A stretch of 64,000 nucleotides of DNA from Bowmanella dokdonensis (lineage in GTDB: Bacteria > Pseudomonadota > Gammaproteobacteria > Enterobacterales > Alteromonadaceae), in contig NZ_JAFKCV010000001.1 of assembly GCF_017254865.1 (NCBI RefSeq), forward strand, positions 248,001 to 312,000, read 5' to 3'. Shown here piece after piece: positions 9,043 to 16,902 of the stretch; positions within the stretch are counted from its first letter, which is position 1, and each line of letters starts with the position of its first letter. The position numbers and the translations under genes were made by a program. A model generated the notes under the pieces. The model saw only the letters and a list, made by a program, of their open reading frames with translations, had not been told where the DNA came from and did not search any database.

Positions 9043-10218
9043 TCAGGAAAAGGCCTGCAGGCCGGTCTGAGCACGGCCAAGGATCAGGGCATGCACATCG
9101 TGGGTACCTTCGTAGGTATTCACCGCTTCTAAGTTCATCACATGACGGATCACATGGAACTCGTCGGCGATCCCGTTGCCGCCGTGCATATCCCGGGCAA
9201 TACGGGCGATATCCAAAGCCTTGCCGCAGGAGTTGCGTTTAATCAGTGAGATGGCTTCCGGCGCAAGCAGATCTTGATCCATCAGGCGGCCTGCCTGCAC
9301 ACAGGCCATCAGGCCGGTGGTGATTTCGGTCTGCATGTCGGCCAGCTTCTTTTGAATCAGTTGGGTGGCGGCCAGGGGGCGGCCAAATTGTTCCCTGTCC
9401 AGGGTGTACTGGCGGGCCGCATGCCAGCAGAATTCAGCGGCACCCAGGGCGCCCCAGGCGATACCGTAGCGGGCCTTGTTCAGGCAACCGAATGGCCCCT
9501 TCAGACCGCTCACATTCGGCAGCAGACCGTCTTCGGGGACGAAGACGTTGTCCATCACAATCTCGCCGGTGATGGAGGCGCGCAGGGAGAATTTGCCTTC
9601 AATCTTGGGCGCGCTCAGTCCCTCCATGCCTTTTTCCAGCACGAAACCACGGATTTCGCCGTCCAGCTTGCCCCACACCACAAACACGTCGGCAATAGGG
9701 GAGTTGGTGATCCACATCTTGGTGCCGGTAAGGCGATATCCGCCATCCACTTTCACCGCACGGGTAGCCATGCTGCCCGGATCGGAACCGGCATTGGGTT
9801 CGGTCAGGCCGAAACAGCCCACCCATTCCCCGGTCGCCAGTTTCGGCAGGTACTTTTTGCGCTGTTCTTCTGAGCCGTAAGCATAGATAGGGTGCATCAC
9901 CAGCGAGGATTGCACGCTCATGGCGCTGCGATAGCCGCTGTCCACCCGTTCCACTTCCCGGGCCACCAGGCCGTAGGTGACATAGTTTACGCCTGCGCAG
10001 CCGTACTCTTCCGGCAGGGTGGCGCCAAGCAGGCCCAGTTCACCCAACTCGTTCATGATTTTCCTGTCGAAGATCTCATGGCGGTTGGCTTCCAGTACCC
10101 TTGGCATCAGTTTTTCCTGACAATACTGATGAGCGCTGTCACGAATCATGCGCTCTTCTTCAGTCAGAAGGGATTCCAGGGAAAGGGGGTCCTGCCAGTT
10201 AAAGTTGGGTCGAGACAT
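9043..10218 (-). CDS. gcdH: Glutaryl-CoA dehydrogenase
   Basis: This 391-residue acyl-CoA dehydrogenase closely fits GcdH, which oxidatively decarboxylates glutaryl-CoA to crotonyl-CoA with FAD. Visible features are the FAD/substrate motif [16 protein letters not shown], the [10 protein letters not shown] strand, the [10 protein letters not shown] loop and [15 protein letters not shown], which carries the catalytic Glu typical of this subfamily. It is the first gene of a three-gene operon with the fused E1 and the acyltransferase. It is divergent from a LysR regulator, the arrangement often seen for gcdH in other proteobacteria. Pathway context: lysine, tryptophan and glutarate degradation. 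The start ATG at 10218 is the natural one, giving [11 protein letters not shown]. Confidence 0.93.
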   Translation of the reverse strand: MSRPNFNWQDPLSLESLLTEEERMIRDSAHQYCQEKLMPRVLEANRHEIFDRKIMNELGELGLLGATLPEEYGCAGVNYVTYGLVAREVERVDSGYRSAMSVQSSLVMHPIYAYGSEEQRKKYLPKLATGEWVGCFGLTEPNAGSDPGSMATRAVKVDGGYRLTGTKMWITNSPIADVFVVWGKLDGEIRGFVLEKGMEGLSAPKIEGKFSLRASITGEIVMDNVFVPEDGLLPNVSGLKGPFGCLNKARYGIAWGALGAAEFCWHAARQYTLDREQFGRPLAATQLIQKKLADMQTEITTGLMACVQAGRLMDQDLLAPEAISLIKRNSCGKALDIARIARDMHGGNGIADEFHVIRHVMNLEAVNTYEGTHDVHALILGRAQTGLQAFS

Positions 10219-10360
10219 AGGAAGATACCTGCTTGATGGTTGTTAACAGGATGATAATAAGGGTAAATAACCTGAAGGAATAGTACCGATTTTCTTTAAG
10301 AGATATAGGTGTAGACTATGGCCTGAGGATAGATGACCAGCGATAGTTGAGGAGTGAGGA

Positions 10361-11176
10361 ATGGACCTTAGGGCCCTGGCCCATTTTGTGGCCGTGTATG
10401 AAAAGGGCAGCCTGAGCGCTGCATCTCGCAGCCGCTTTATTGCCCAGCCCTCCCTGTCGGCTGCTCTGAAGCAACTGGAGGGGGAACTGGGCCGGCAATT
10501 GTTTAACCGCCACGCACGTGGCGTGAAGGCCACCGAAGCGGCTGAGCAGCTCTATCCCCTTGCCAAGCAATTGCTCGGGCAGGCCGATGCCATCCAGGCC
10601 ATGTTTGTTGGCAGTCGTGTTAAGGAGCCTTTCAGACTCGGTCTGAGCAAGGGGCTGGGAGTGGTCAGGATGAGTTCCCTGCTTAAGGAGCTGACGGCGG
10701 CCAGGGACTCCCTTGAACTGACCCTGGTGCCGCCGGAAGACGCCTGCGATGCCAGAATCATCACCCGGGATTTGTTGCTTCCGGGAGAGAAGTTCCAACT
10801 GGTCTGGCGCGAACAGTATCAACTGGCCATTCCGGTTAACCATCCGCTCAGCCTGTTGGGCAGAATCTGTCTTGAAGATCTGGCCGATGTGGCGTTTATC
10901 CAACGCACACCCTGTGAAGCCTGGACCCTGCTGCGCGATCAGACCCGCAAGGCCGGTATCAGCCTGGACATCCGGGCGAGAATTCAGACCATCGAATATG
11001 CTCTGGGCCTGGTCAGTGCCGGGCTAGGTTGCGCCCTGATCCCGGTGCATCCGGAGCTGGAACAACAGGATATACGTTTTCAGACGCTACAGGGACTGGA
11101 ACTGGCCCGGGAAATTGGTCTGGCTTACCGCCAGGAGACCGAAATCGTGCAAATGCTCAGGCAGCTGTTGAGCTAG
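10361..11176 (+). CDS. LysR-family regulator, probable regulator of gcdH operon
   Basis: The 271-residue protein has an N-terminal winged helix-turn-helix (LAHFVAVYEKGSLSAASR, QPSLSAALKQLE) and a type-2 periplasmic-binding-like effector domain. It is on the short side for the family. It is divergent from gcdH with a 142-bp shared promoter region, the standard LysR arrangement, so control of the gcdH operon with glutarate or a related acid as effector is likely. Its TAG stop (11174-11176) lies inside CTAG, the target duplication of a MITE-like element that begins immediately after. The coding end looks complete rather than truncated. Confidence 0.88.
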   Translation: MDLRALAHFVAVYEKGSLSAASRSRFIAQPSLSAALKQLEGELGRQLFNRHARGVKATEAAEQLYPLAKQLLGQADAIQAMFVGSRVKEPFRLGLSKGLGVVRMSSLLKELTAARDSLELTLVPPEDACDARIITRDLLLPGEKFQLVWREQYQLAIPVNHPLSLLGRICLEDLADVAFIQRTPCEAWTLLRDQTRKAGISLDIRARIQTIEYALGLVSAGLGCALIPVHPELEQQDIRFQTLQGLELAREIGLAYRQETEIVQMLRQLLS

Positions 11177-11574
11177 GGCGTGCTTATATTTCTCTTGGTC
11201 TGTGTTGAGAGCGAAAGAGCTTCAATCAAGGCGCCAGTAACGCTGTTTTGCCATCAAAACAAGATGGGAGCAGAGTGAGGGATTTTTAGCCTCAACCCTT
11301 CGGGCTGGGGCATTTTTACTCGTATCATCCGTAATACTCGCCGAAAAGCGGCCAGCCAAGCTGTTAAAAAATGCTCCGGGCATTTTTTTCCGGCCACCGG
11401 CGTGAGATGAAATATATCCCTATATTTCACCGCTTCGCGGCCAACTTCGCTGTTCCAATGGGATCCATTCCCTTTGGTCAGTCGCTTATTTTGGCCCACT
11501 AGATCGCACTCCATCTTCTTTGCTGGGCAAAGAAATGGCCTCCGGCAGAGCATCTATATGAAAGACAAACACCC
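11177..11574. mobile_element. MITE-like non-autonomous element, copy 1
   Basis: The element has terminal inverted repeats: the left end GGCGTGCTTATATTTC, and the right end read inward GGGTGTTTGTCTTTCATAT. Both are variants of the cleaner ends of the second copy at 32923-33185, which lies in the opposite orientation. CTAG flanks it on both sides (11173-11176, 11575-11578) as a probable 4-bp target duplication. The copy is 398 bp, about 135 bp longer than copy 2, because of extra central sequence near 11330-11480. It encodes no transposase; the open frames inside are chance readings of the repeat. The TIR and YTAG target suggest mobilisation by an IS5-like transposase, which is inference. Confidence 0.8.
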
Positions 11575-12312
11575 CTAGGGGTCTGGGTAATTCGGTTGCA
11601 GTCGCCCGGCTAACTGACGATTGAATTCATCCACAAAGGCTTGATTCACCTTGGCCTTGCTGAACATAAAATGCTGTTCGCTCACATCCACGGGACGGGG
11701 ACTGATGGTCAGATCCTGCAGGTGGCTCCTCAGAATCTCGGCCTGCACCGCACCCTTGTCGTCAATAAAGGCGTCTACCCTGCCCCGGCGCAGCAATTCC
11801 AGGCGGGAGGCGAAGGTTTCCACATGCATCAGTTGGCGACTCCAGGCAGAGCGCAGCAGCGCGTCCACCTCCAGCCCATACCAGGCGATACGGTTCAGTG
11901 CGACCAGTTTGTTCTGTTTCACCAGATCGGTGAGATTGTCCAGGGCGGCGGTGGTCCTGTCATCGCGTCGATGCACCATCACAATGCTCTGCAGCCGATA
12001 GGGCCTGGAGAACAGAAACAGCTTTTCCCGCTCTGCCGTGCGGGTTGCCGACAGGGCAATATCAACCCGGCCGCTTTGCAGATCCTGGCGGGTCCGGCGC
12101 TCGGGCAGGGGCAGAATAAACAGTTCACAGTTCATCGCCGCCAAGGTGTCCCGGAGCAGCGTCAGGTCCTCACCCCGGTAGTCTCCCTGCTCATCCAGAT
12201 AGATGTAGGGGTACCAGTCACCGCTGAACACCAGCGTGAGGGGTTCAGGACAAAGTTCCCTGCCGTTCGCCTGCCAGCTCAGGAGCAACAGGGCAAACCA
12301 CAGTGTTTTCAA
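11575..12312 (-). CDS. Periplasmic solute-binding protein, family 3 (amino-acid type)
   Basis: The 245-residue protein has a signal peptide (MKTLWFALLLLSWQANG) followed by a type-2 periplasmic binding fold: FSGDWYPYIYLDEQGDYRG near the start, the domain-crossing ALSATRTAEREKLFLFSRPY segment, and LLRRGRVDAFIDD near 180. These are marks of SBP_bac_3, which in Alteromonadales often occur as orphan proteins without an ABC permease. None is adjacent here. The ligand is probably an amino acid or a small polar molecule. Its TAG stop (11575-11577 on the reverse strand) lies within the right-hand CTAG of the MITE. The sequence ends naturally, so the insertion did not damage it. Confidence 0.82.
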   Translation of the reverse strand: MKTLWFALLLLSWQANGRELCPEPLTLVFSGDWYPYIYLDEQGDYRGEDLTLLRDTLAAMNCELFILPLPERRTRQDLQSGRVDIALSATRTAEREKLFLFSRPYRLQSIVMVHRRDDRTTAALDNLTDLVKQNKLVALNRIAWYGLEVDALLRSAWSRQLMHVETFASRLELLRRGRVDAFIDDKGAVQAEILRSHLQDLTISPRPVDVSEQHFMFSKAKVNQAFVDEFNRQLAGRLQPNYPDP

Positions 12313-12474
12313 GGGGTTATTCCCGGATCGTAACGCATTATGACCTGAAGTTGGTTATCAGTGGCTGCCACATCAAATGGGTCCGCTACGCACCTCTCGC
12401 CGGGCGACAGGCTGGCTTTGGACAGTGGTCAGACATCAGCATATAAGATTGCGCGCCTGGGCAAAGGGCCGTTG

Positions 12475-12513
12475 TGTGTCTAATTGACACAATTGGTATC
12501 AAATTATAAACCT
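12475..12513 (+). promoter_or_regulatory. Candidate promoter and operator for the first 49-aa peptide
   Basis: TGTGTC (12475-12480) and GACACA (12486-12491) form a short palindrome around TAATT. Overlapping it is TTGACA (12484-12489), with TATAAA 15 bases downstream, a slightly short -35/-10 spacing. The rest of the 12334-12663 stretch shows no gene. The palindrome could be a regulator site, for example for the nearby LysR protein, but this is inference. Confidence 0.4.
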
Positions 12514-12663
12514 GAGATGAGGAAGTCAGTCTTTGTATTGAGCCGGACATTTAGCATTCTTTCATTAGATAAACTAATTAAGGTGGCTAAATTTAAGTCG
12601 CTCGATGCTGCCCAATAATTATTCGATAATATCCAGGGTCACAAAATGGATGGAGTAAGGGTA

Positions 12664-12813
12664 ATGTCGGTATCTATAGAAAAAGTTTCAGTAAATCATC
12701 CTGATAAGCAAGAGTCTGAGAAAAAGGCCGGACGTCGCAGGGCAACCTTCCAGCAATGGTTGACTACCATGTCCCGCAATATGAACTTGCAACAGATGGT
12801 TAACCTGAAGTAA
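12664..12813 (+). CDS. Uncharacterised 49-aa peptide, paralogue A
   Basis: This short frame begins ATGTCGGTATCT after GGAG at 8-nt spacing and encodes 49 residues. An in-frame ATG 18 bases upstream is possible, but the chosen start gives the same length as the partner peptide at 13850. The two align without gaps with about 13 identities in 49, concentrated in the C-terminal half: FQQWLTTMSRNMNLQQMVNLK-type here against WWQRLLTTISKELALSHLVNFK-type there. Shared positions include Q30, LTT 33-35, S37, L42, VN 46-47 and K49. The N-terminal half is polar and charged. No family is recognised. Its stop is 8 bp from the convergent LysR stop. Homology to its neighbour is the main evidence that it is a real gene. 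Confidence 0.7.
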   Translation: MSVSIEKVSVNHPDKQESEKKAGRRRATFQQWLTTMSRNMNLQQMVNLK

Positions 12814-12821
12814 TGATAAAT

Positions 12822-13754
12822 TCAGGCCGCCGGCAAGCCGGTTTCTGCCAGGCAGTCGGCGCCCTGACCCGCCAATTCTTTTTTCACCCAATGGGTAAAT
12901 GCCTGAATTCTCATCAGGCGGGGGGATTCGGGATCGTGTAACAGGGAAAACCGTACGCCCGGGTGTATGTCAATGGCAAAGGGTTTGATCAGAATTCCCC
13001 GGCTGATGAGTTCGCCGGCCATGCAGGTGGCTGAAAGACACAAGCCATGCCCGGCTGCAACAGCATTGATACTCATCTCCCAGGTGTCCACTACCACTGA
13101 ACGCAGCTTGTCCGGTTCAACAGCCACTCCTGCCAGTTCGAACCATCGCCGCCAACTGAAAGGGCCGGGATCATGGCCCTCAACCAACAGACAATCCCGA
13201 ACCTGCTGCGGGTGGCTCAGTTGCTGTTCACGCATAAACTGGGTGGAGCACACCGCGTACACAGGATCCTGAATTATCACTTCCTGGTGCAGGCCTTCCG
13301 CCAGACGCTCACCCTGGCGTATGGCCACGTCAATATCCGCGTGGCGCAGATCTTCCAGTTGCGGGGAAGCCATCACCCTGACTGAAATACCCGGGTGCAT
13401 CAGGGAAAATTTCCACAGTCTGGGCATCAGCCACATTGAGGCGAAAGAACCTGTAGTGGTGACAGTCAAGACCCCCGCTTCCTGCTCACAGCGCAACTTG
13501 TTCAGCCCGGTCAGCAATGTATCGAATGCCTGCTCCACATGTCTGGCCAGGGTATGGCCCCTGGAGGTCAATTGCATCTGCCTGCCCTGACGGAAGAACA
13601 GCTTGACCCCCAAGGCCTGCTCCAGTGAACGGATTTGCTGGCTGACCGCGGCCTGGCTGATGGCCAGTTCTTCGGCGGCCCGACTGTAACTCTGATGGCG
13701 GGCGGCGGCAGCAAAGCAGCGTAATGAGGGCAGGTGTCGCAGTCTTTTATCCAT
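12822..13754 (-). CDS. GcvA-like LysR-family transcriptional regulator
   Basis: The 310-residue regulator has the GcvA/AmpR-type N-terminus LPSLRCFAAAARHQSYSRAAEEL and the recognition helix SQAAVSQQIRSLEQALGVKLF, followed by a PBP2-type effector domain (VTTTGSFASMWLMPRLWKF, DVAIRQGERLAEG). GcvA-like proteins typically control a divergent neighbour. Here the divergent neighbour is a 49-residue peptide gene, and a homologous peptide gene converges at its 3' end. The regulator is therefore bracketed by two copies of the same small family. A near-perfect palindrome sits 9-22 bp before its start codon. The effector is unknown. Confidence 0.9.
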   Translation of the reverse strand: MDKRLRHLPSLRCFAAAARHQSYSRAAEELAISQAAVSQQIRSLEQALGVKLFFRQGRQMQLTSRGHTLARHVEQAFDTLLTGLNKLRCEQEAGVLTVTTTGSFASMWLMPRLWKFSLMHPGISVRVMASPQLEDLRHADIDVAIRQGERLAEGLHQEVIIQDPVYAVCSTQFMREQQLSHPQQVRDCLLVEGHDPGPFSWRRWFELAGVAVEPDKLRSVVVDTWEMSINAVAAGHGLCLSATCMAGELISRGILIKPFAIDIHPGVRFSLLHDPESPRLMRIQAFTHWVKKELAGQGADCLAETGLPAA

Positions 13755-13762
13755 AACTCAAA

Positions 13763-13776
13763 CTTATATATATGAG
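13763..13776. promoter_or_regulatory. Palindrome upstream of LysR gene, candidate operator
   Basis: CTTATATATATGAG is a 14-bp imperfect palindrome just upstream of the LysR start and within the divergent region shared with peptide B. It has the T-N11-A form expected of LysR sites. Autoregulation and control of the peptide is the likely reading, unproven. Confidence 0.45.
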
Positions 13777-13849
13777 AAGTAATGATCGTTCGCTGTTCCC
13801 CTGGCTGAGGAAGATAATTCCACTCAGGCAAATAAAGGAGGAAATTTTT

Positions 13850-13999
13850 ATGTCGACTCTGAACACAGTCTACGAGAAAAAATGTATAGGTAATAGTGAA
13901 TTGAAAGAGGTGGATAAAATAAAGTCAGCCTGGTGGCAACGCCTGCTGACCACCATCAGCAAAGAGCTGGCACTCTCCCATCTGGTTAACTTCAAGTAA
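13850..13999 (+). CDS. Uncharacterised 49-aa peptide, paralogue B
   Basis: An AAAGGAGG ribosome-binding site precedes the ATG at 13850 with good spacing, making this a convincing translated gene although only 49 codons long. The C-terminal 20 residues (from WWQRLLTT to HLVNFK) match the C-terminus of peptide A at 12664 position by position, and both peptides are exactly 49 residues. The C-terminal half can form an amphipathic helix. There is no signal peptide or membrane segment, and a single Cys at position 12. It is divergent from the LysR gene. I do not recognise the family. A regulatory or signalling peptide, or a partner of the LysR protein, is possible but not shown. Confidence 0.78.
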   Translation: MSTLNTVYEKKCIGNSELKEVDKIKSAWWQRLLTTISKELALSHLVNFK

Positions 14000-14138
14000 G
14001 TATTTGTTAAGTACTACTTATCTTTAAGTGCACCTGGACTGGCGTGCCAACAGTAGCGGCAGAAGCCCGGCGCCTTTTACAAGGCACCGGTGTCAATTGG
14101 TAAGCGGACGGCGGTATGACGATCCTAATACCATCTGC

Positions 14139-15359
14139 TCAGATCCGGATTGCCAGTAGCCGACCCGTTGCCGTGCCCAGGTAGAGTTGCTGACCGTCCG
14201 TGGTCAGACTGAGAATACTGTCCATTTCTCTGAGCATGACCTGGACTTGTTTTACCGTGGCCTGATGGGGTGAAAGTTGCGGATCGGCAGGCAGGTAGTT
14301 GGGACCACCGCCGGCTTTAACATGACGGGGATAATGATCTGCGCTGGCCCGGGTCTGATAGAGGCGGCGCCGCTGGCCGGTGCCGGGCATATATTCGAAC
14401 AGTTCCCCTGACAGCGTGGCAAAGTAGATCCTGCCATCGACCTGCACCGGGGGGGCGAAAATCAGGTGCGGCGATTGGACCAGGTGGGTCAGGTTGCCTG
14501 AATCCAGGGCCTGGCCCACCAGGGCAGTGCCGTCGGAGAGCCCATAGTATAGGGTATTGTCAAAAACCATTGCCGGAGAGCCTATCCAGGTGCTGGCATG
14601 CTTGACCCTCCAGATCTCCTTGCCTGAACTGGCGGCCAGTTTATACAGGTAAGTACCGCGGCTGCCCAGGTAGATAGCCTTCCCGTTCAGGGTGGGGGTG
14701 AGGTTCAACCCCTGCCAGCCTGCCCAGCCGGAGAATTGTCCAGCCGGCAGATCCGCGTCGAACCGCCACAGGATTTCACCATTGGCAGGGCTTAGTGCAT
14801 ACAGGCTGTTGTTCCAACTGGCTGCAAACACGGCGTCGTCCCCCACCACAGGCGTGGTATGGGTCTGGCCGGTATCCCGGTGCCAGAGCCGCTTACCGGT
14901 CTTTAACTCCACGGCATAGGTCCCGCCGCTATCGCTGTAGAAGGCGGTATTATCCTTAACTGCCACGCCGGAGCGGTACCAGGCCCAGGGATCGGCATAC
15001 ACCCCTTCTCCCCAGCCCCAGGTTTCGCCAGCTACCATCAGGGGGCCGTCCTGGCTGGCGTGATGCCAGAGCTGGCTGCCGTCTGCCGAAAAGGCAAACA
15101 GACCGCCCTTTCCATGCACCAGCAACAGCCCCTGGTGGATAACAGGGGTGGAGCGGACGTCTTCGTCCAGTGGCAACCGGTTAAGCAGCGCCCCCCGCTT
15201 ATCCAGGTGATGGACTGCCTGTCCCGCAGCCAGGAACAGTCCCTTGTTTGTGATCAGAGGTGGGGCGGTGACCGGCCCACCGGACTGGTATTCCCAGAGC
15301 AACTCAGCCTCAACGGCAAGGGGGAACAACAGGCAAAAAAGCCAACATAGTGATCTCAT
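14139..15359 (-). CDS. Periplasmic PQQ-like beta-propeller protein
   Basis: The 406-residue protein has a signal peptide (MRSLCWLFCLLFPLAVEA) followed by repeated beta-propeller blades of the PQQ_2/BamB type, such as LLWEYQSGGPVTAPPL, TYAVELKTGKRLWHRDTG, LYALSPANGEILWRFDAD and YLYKLAASSGKEIWRVKHA. The pattern alternates tryptophan and glycine about every 45 residues. It lacks a lipobox and the BamB genomic context, so it is probably not the outer-membrane assembly lipoprotein. No PQQ-binding dehydrogenase residues are evident. It may bind ligands or act as a scaffold in the periplasm. It stands alone, with the regulator at 15465 upstream on the same strand. Confidence 0.8.
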   Translation of the reverse strand: MRSLCWLFCLLFPLAVEAELLWEYQSGGPVTAPPLITNKGLFLAAGQAVHHLDKRGALLNRLPLDEDVRSTPVIHQGLLLVHGKGGLFAFSADGSQLWHHASQDGPLMVAGETWGWGEGVYADPWAWYRSGVAVKDNTAFYSDSGGTYAVELKTGKRLWHRDTGQTHTTPVVGDDAVFAASWNNSLYALSPANGEILWRFDADLPAGQFSGWAGWQGLNLTPTLNGKAIYLGSRGTYLYKLAASSGKEIWRVKHASTWIGSPAMVFDNTLYYGLSDGTALVGQALDSGNLTHLVQSPHLIFAPPVQVDGRIYFATLSGELFEYMPGTGQRRRLYQTRASADHYPRHVKAGGGPNYLPADPQLSPHQATVKQVQVMLREMDSILSLTTDGQQLYLGTATGRLLAIRI

Positions 15360-15464
15360 GTGCGAACCTCCGTTTTGAAACAGGGCACAGCATGAAGCCA
15401 GGCATAATGTCTTGTCCTGAACCGGACATAAAGCTTTATAAGGGATTCTAAATAAGTAGCAAGA

Positions 15465-16862
15465 TCAACTGTTTATACCAATTTCTCTGAGCAGCTTCTG
15501 AAACTCCGGCAGCGAATGCAAGGGGGCATACCAGGGATCGACAGCCATCCACAACAGCTCGGTTTGCCGCTGTTGCACCGCCTGTTGCAGCCAGGTCAAT
15601 GCCGCCTGCTGGTCGCCGGCGGCGATGGCATAGCGGGCCCAGGACAGAGGGGGCTGATAATGGCCGATATTGACCCTGTCCTGTCGCTCCAGCAACCAAC
15701 GGAACAGTCCCTGCAGTCCCTGGTGCTGGAACTCAGAGCTGGCCTGCTGCAGTACCTTCGGCTCATAACCCTGCATGTCCATCACCTTGTACAGATGGGT
15801 GAAGGCACTCAGTTCATCTCCCAGGTGTTTCCTGATGGCCTGGGCCGACATATGGAAAGCCTGATCCGGCTCACTGACGCTGGCAATCTTATCTAGTTCC
15901 AGGCCGGCCAGTTGGTAATGGCCCGTCATGGCATAGATCCAGGCCACCACAGGAGCAGCGTATTGTTCAGGTGACAGTTCGACATAACGGCGCACATGGG
16001 TCATGGCGGGTTCAAAGCGACCCTGCGCCAGTAAAAACTGGGAGTAGAGAAAATGTGTAAGGGGGTCGGACCCGTCCAGCTCAAGCGCCTGCCTGAAGTG
16101 ACGCCCGGCTCCGGCAAAGTCCCAGCGGCGGGTAAAGAGTAACTGCGCCAGGCTCAGATGGGCCGGGGCGAAATCCGGTGACTGCTCTACGGCTCTTTGC
16201 AGCTCTGTAATCAGGAGCCCGATGTCTGGCGGGTTGTCCAGAGCCAGTTGTCCCTGTACTTTACCCCAGCGGGCTTCACCCATCTCTGGCGCTAGTGCCA
16301 GCGCCTGGTCAAAGCGTGTCAGTGCCGCACGGACGGAGGCTTCACGCTGCTGGCTCAACAGGTAGCGACCTTGTTGATAGGCCTGCAGGGCTTCGTTTGG
16401 GTACCTGGGCTGCGGCCTGTGATCAATCCACAGCCAGAGCAGGATCCCAAGGGCAGACCCGGCCAGCGCCAGCAGGCGGAAAAGGCCGGGTAACCTGGCA
16501 CGGGTGGTTTGTTGATGGGGAGTCATGATCAACTGATAACCCCGGCCCGGGATGGTCTTGATAAAGCGGGGGTGTCTGGGTTTGTCATCCAGTGCCTTGC
16601 GGATCTGGCTGATCGCCACGGTCAGTACTTCCTCGCCAACCACTTTGCCCGCCCAGATATGATCCAGCAGTTCACCTTTGCTGATAATGCTGCCCGGATT
16701 TGCTGCCAGAAACAGCAACAACTGCATGGGAGTATGTTCAAGGGAGCGATGGTCATGCTTGTTGCTGACCCGGTTCTGCTGTGGGCTAATGCGCCATTCA
16801 CCCAGATTGAAATCCTGCATCAGCTTGTGACCATCGACCTGAAGGAATAAAACGGACCACAT
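15465..16862 (-). CDS. CadC-like membrane transcriptional regulator with TPR periplasmic domain
   Basis: An OmpR/PhoB-type winged helix occupies about residues 15-110 (LGEWRISPQQNRVSN, TPMQLLLFLAANPGSIISKGELLDHIW, VLTVAISQIRKALDD, RFIKTIPGRGYQLI). A single membrane helix follows (LFRLLALAGSALGILLWLWI), then a periplasmic region of about 300 residues with TPR-like repeats. This is the CadC/ToxR one-component layout. The start is uncertain: the ATG at 16862 gives 465 residues, while an ATG at 16820 would begin exactly before the winged helix. It lies directly downstream of the TVNG-repeat lipoprotein on the same strand. Targets and signal are unknown; neighbouring envelope genes are candidates. 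Confidence 0.85.
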   Translation of the reverse strand: MWSVLFLQVDGHKLMQDFNLGEWRISPQQNRVSNKHDHRSLEHTPMQLLLFLAANPGSIISKGELLDHIWAGKVVGEEVLTVAISQIRKALDDKPRHPRFIKTIPGRGYQLIMTPHQQTTRARLPGLFRLLALAGSALGILLWLWIDHRPQPRYPNEALQAYQQGRYLLSQQREASVRAALTRFDQALALAPEMGEARWGKVQGQLALDNPPDIGLLITELQRAVEQSPDFAPAHLSLAQLLFTRRWDFAGAGRHFRQALELDGSDPLTHFLYSQFLLAQGRFEPAMTHVRRYVELSPEQYAAPVVAWIYAMTGHYQLAGLELDKIASVSEPDQAFHMSAQAIRKHLGDELSAFTHLYKVMDMQGYEPKVLQQASSEFQHQGLQGLFRWLLERQDRVNIGHYQPPLSWARYAIAAGDQQAALTWLQQAVQQRQTELLWMAVDPWYAPLHSLPEFQKLLREIGINS

Positions 16863-16902
16863 TAAAGCGGGAAACCTGGCGGGGGTAAAGCCCCGCCCGC
16901 TA

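Noticed and set aside
11254-11553. Frame of about 99 codons inside MITE copy 1, and a similar one at 32942-33178 in copy 2
   Set aside because: Their similarity comes from the repeated DNA; they lack ribosome sites and are not conserved in length.
12664-13999. RiPP precursor peptides for the 49-aa pair
   Set aside because: No modification, protease or export gene is adjacent, and there is no leader/core boundary such as a double glycine.
14067-14090. Terminator after peptide B (CCGGCGCCTT/AAGGCACCGG hairpin)
   Set aside because: One mismatch in the stem and no T-run on either strand, so not listed as a terminator.
14139-15359. Outer-membrane assembly lipoprotein BamB
   Set aside because: The propeller is similar, but there is no lipobox and none of the usual neighbours of bamB.
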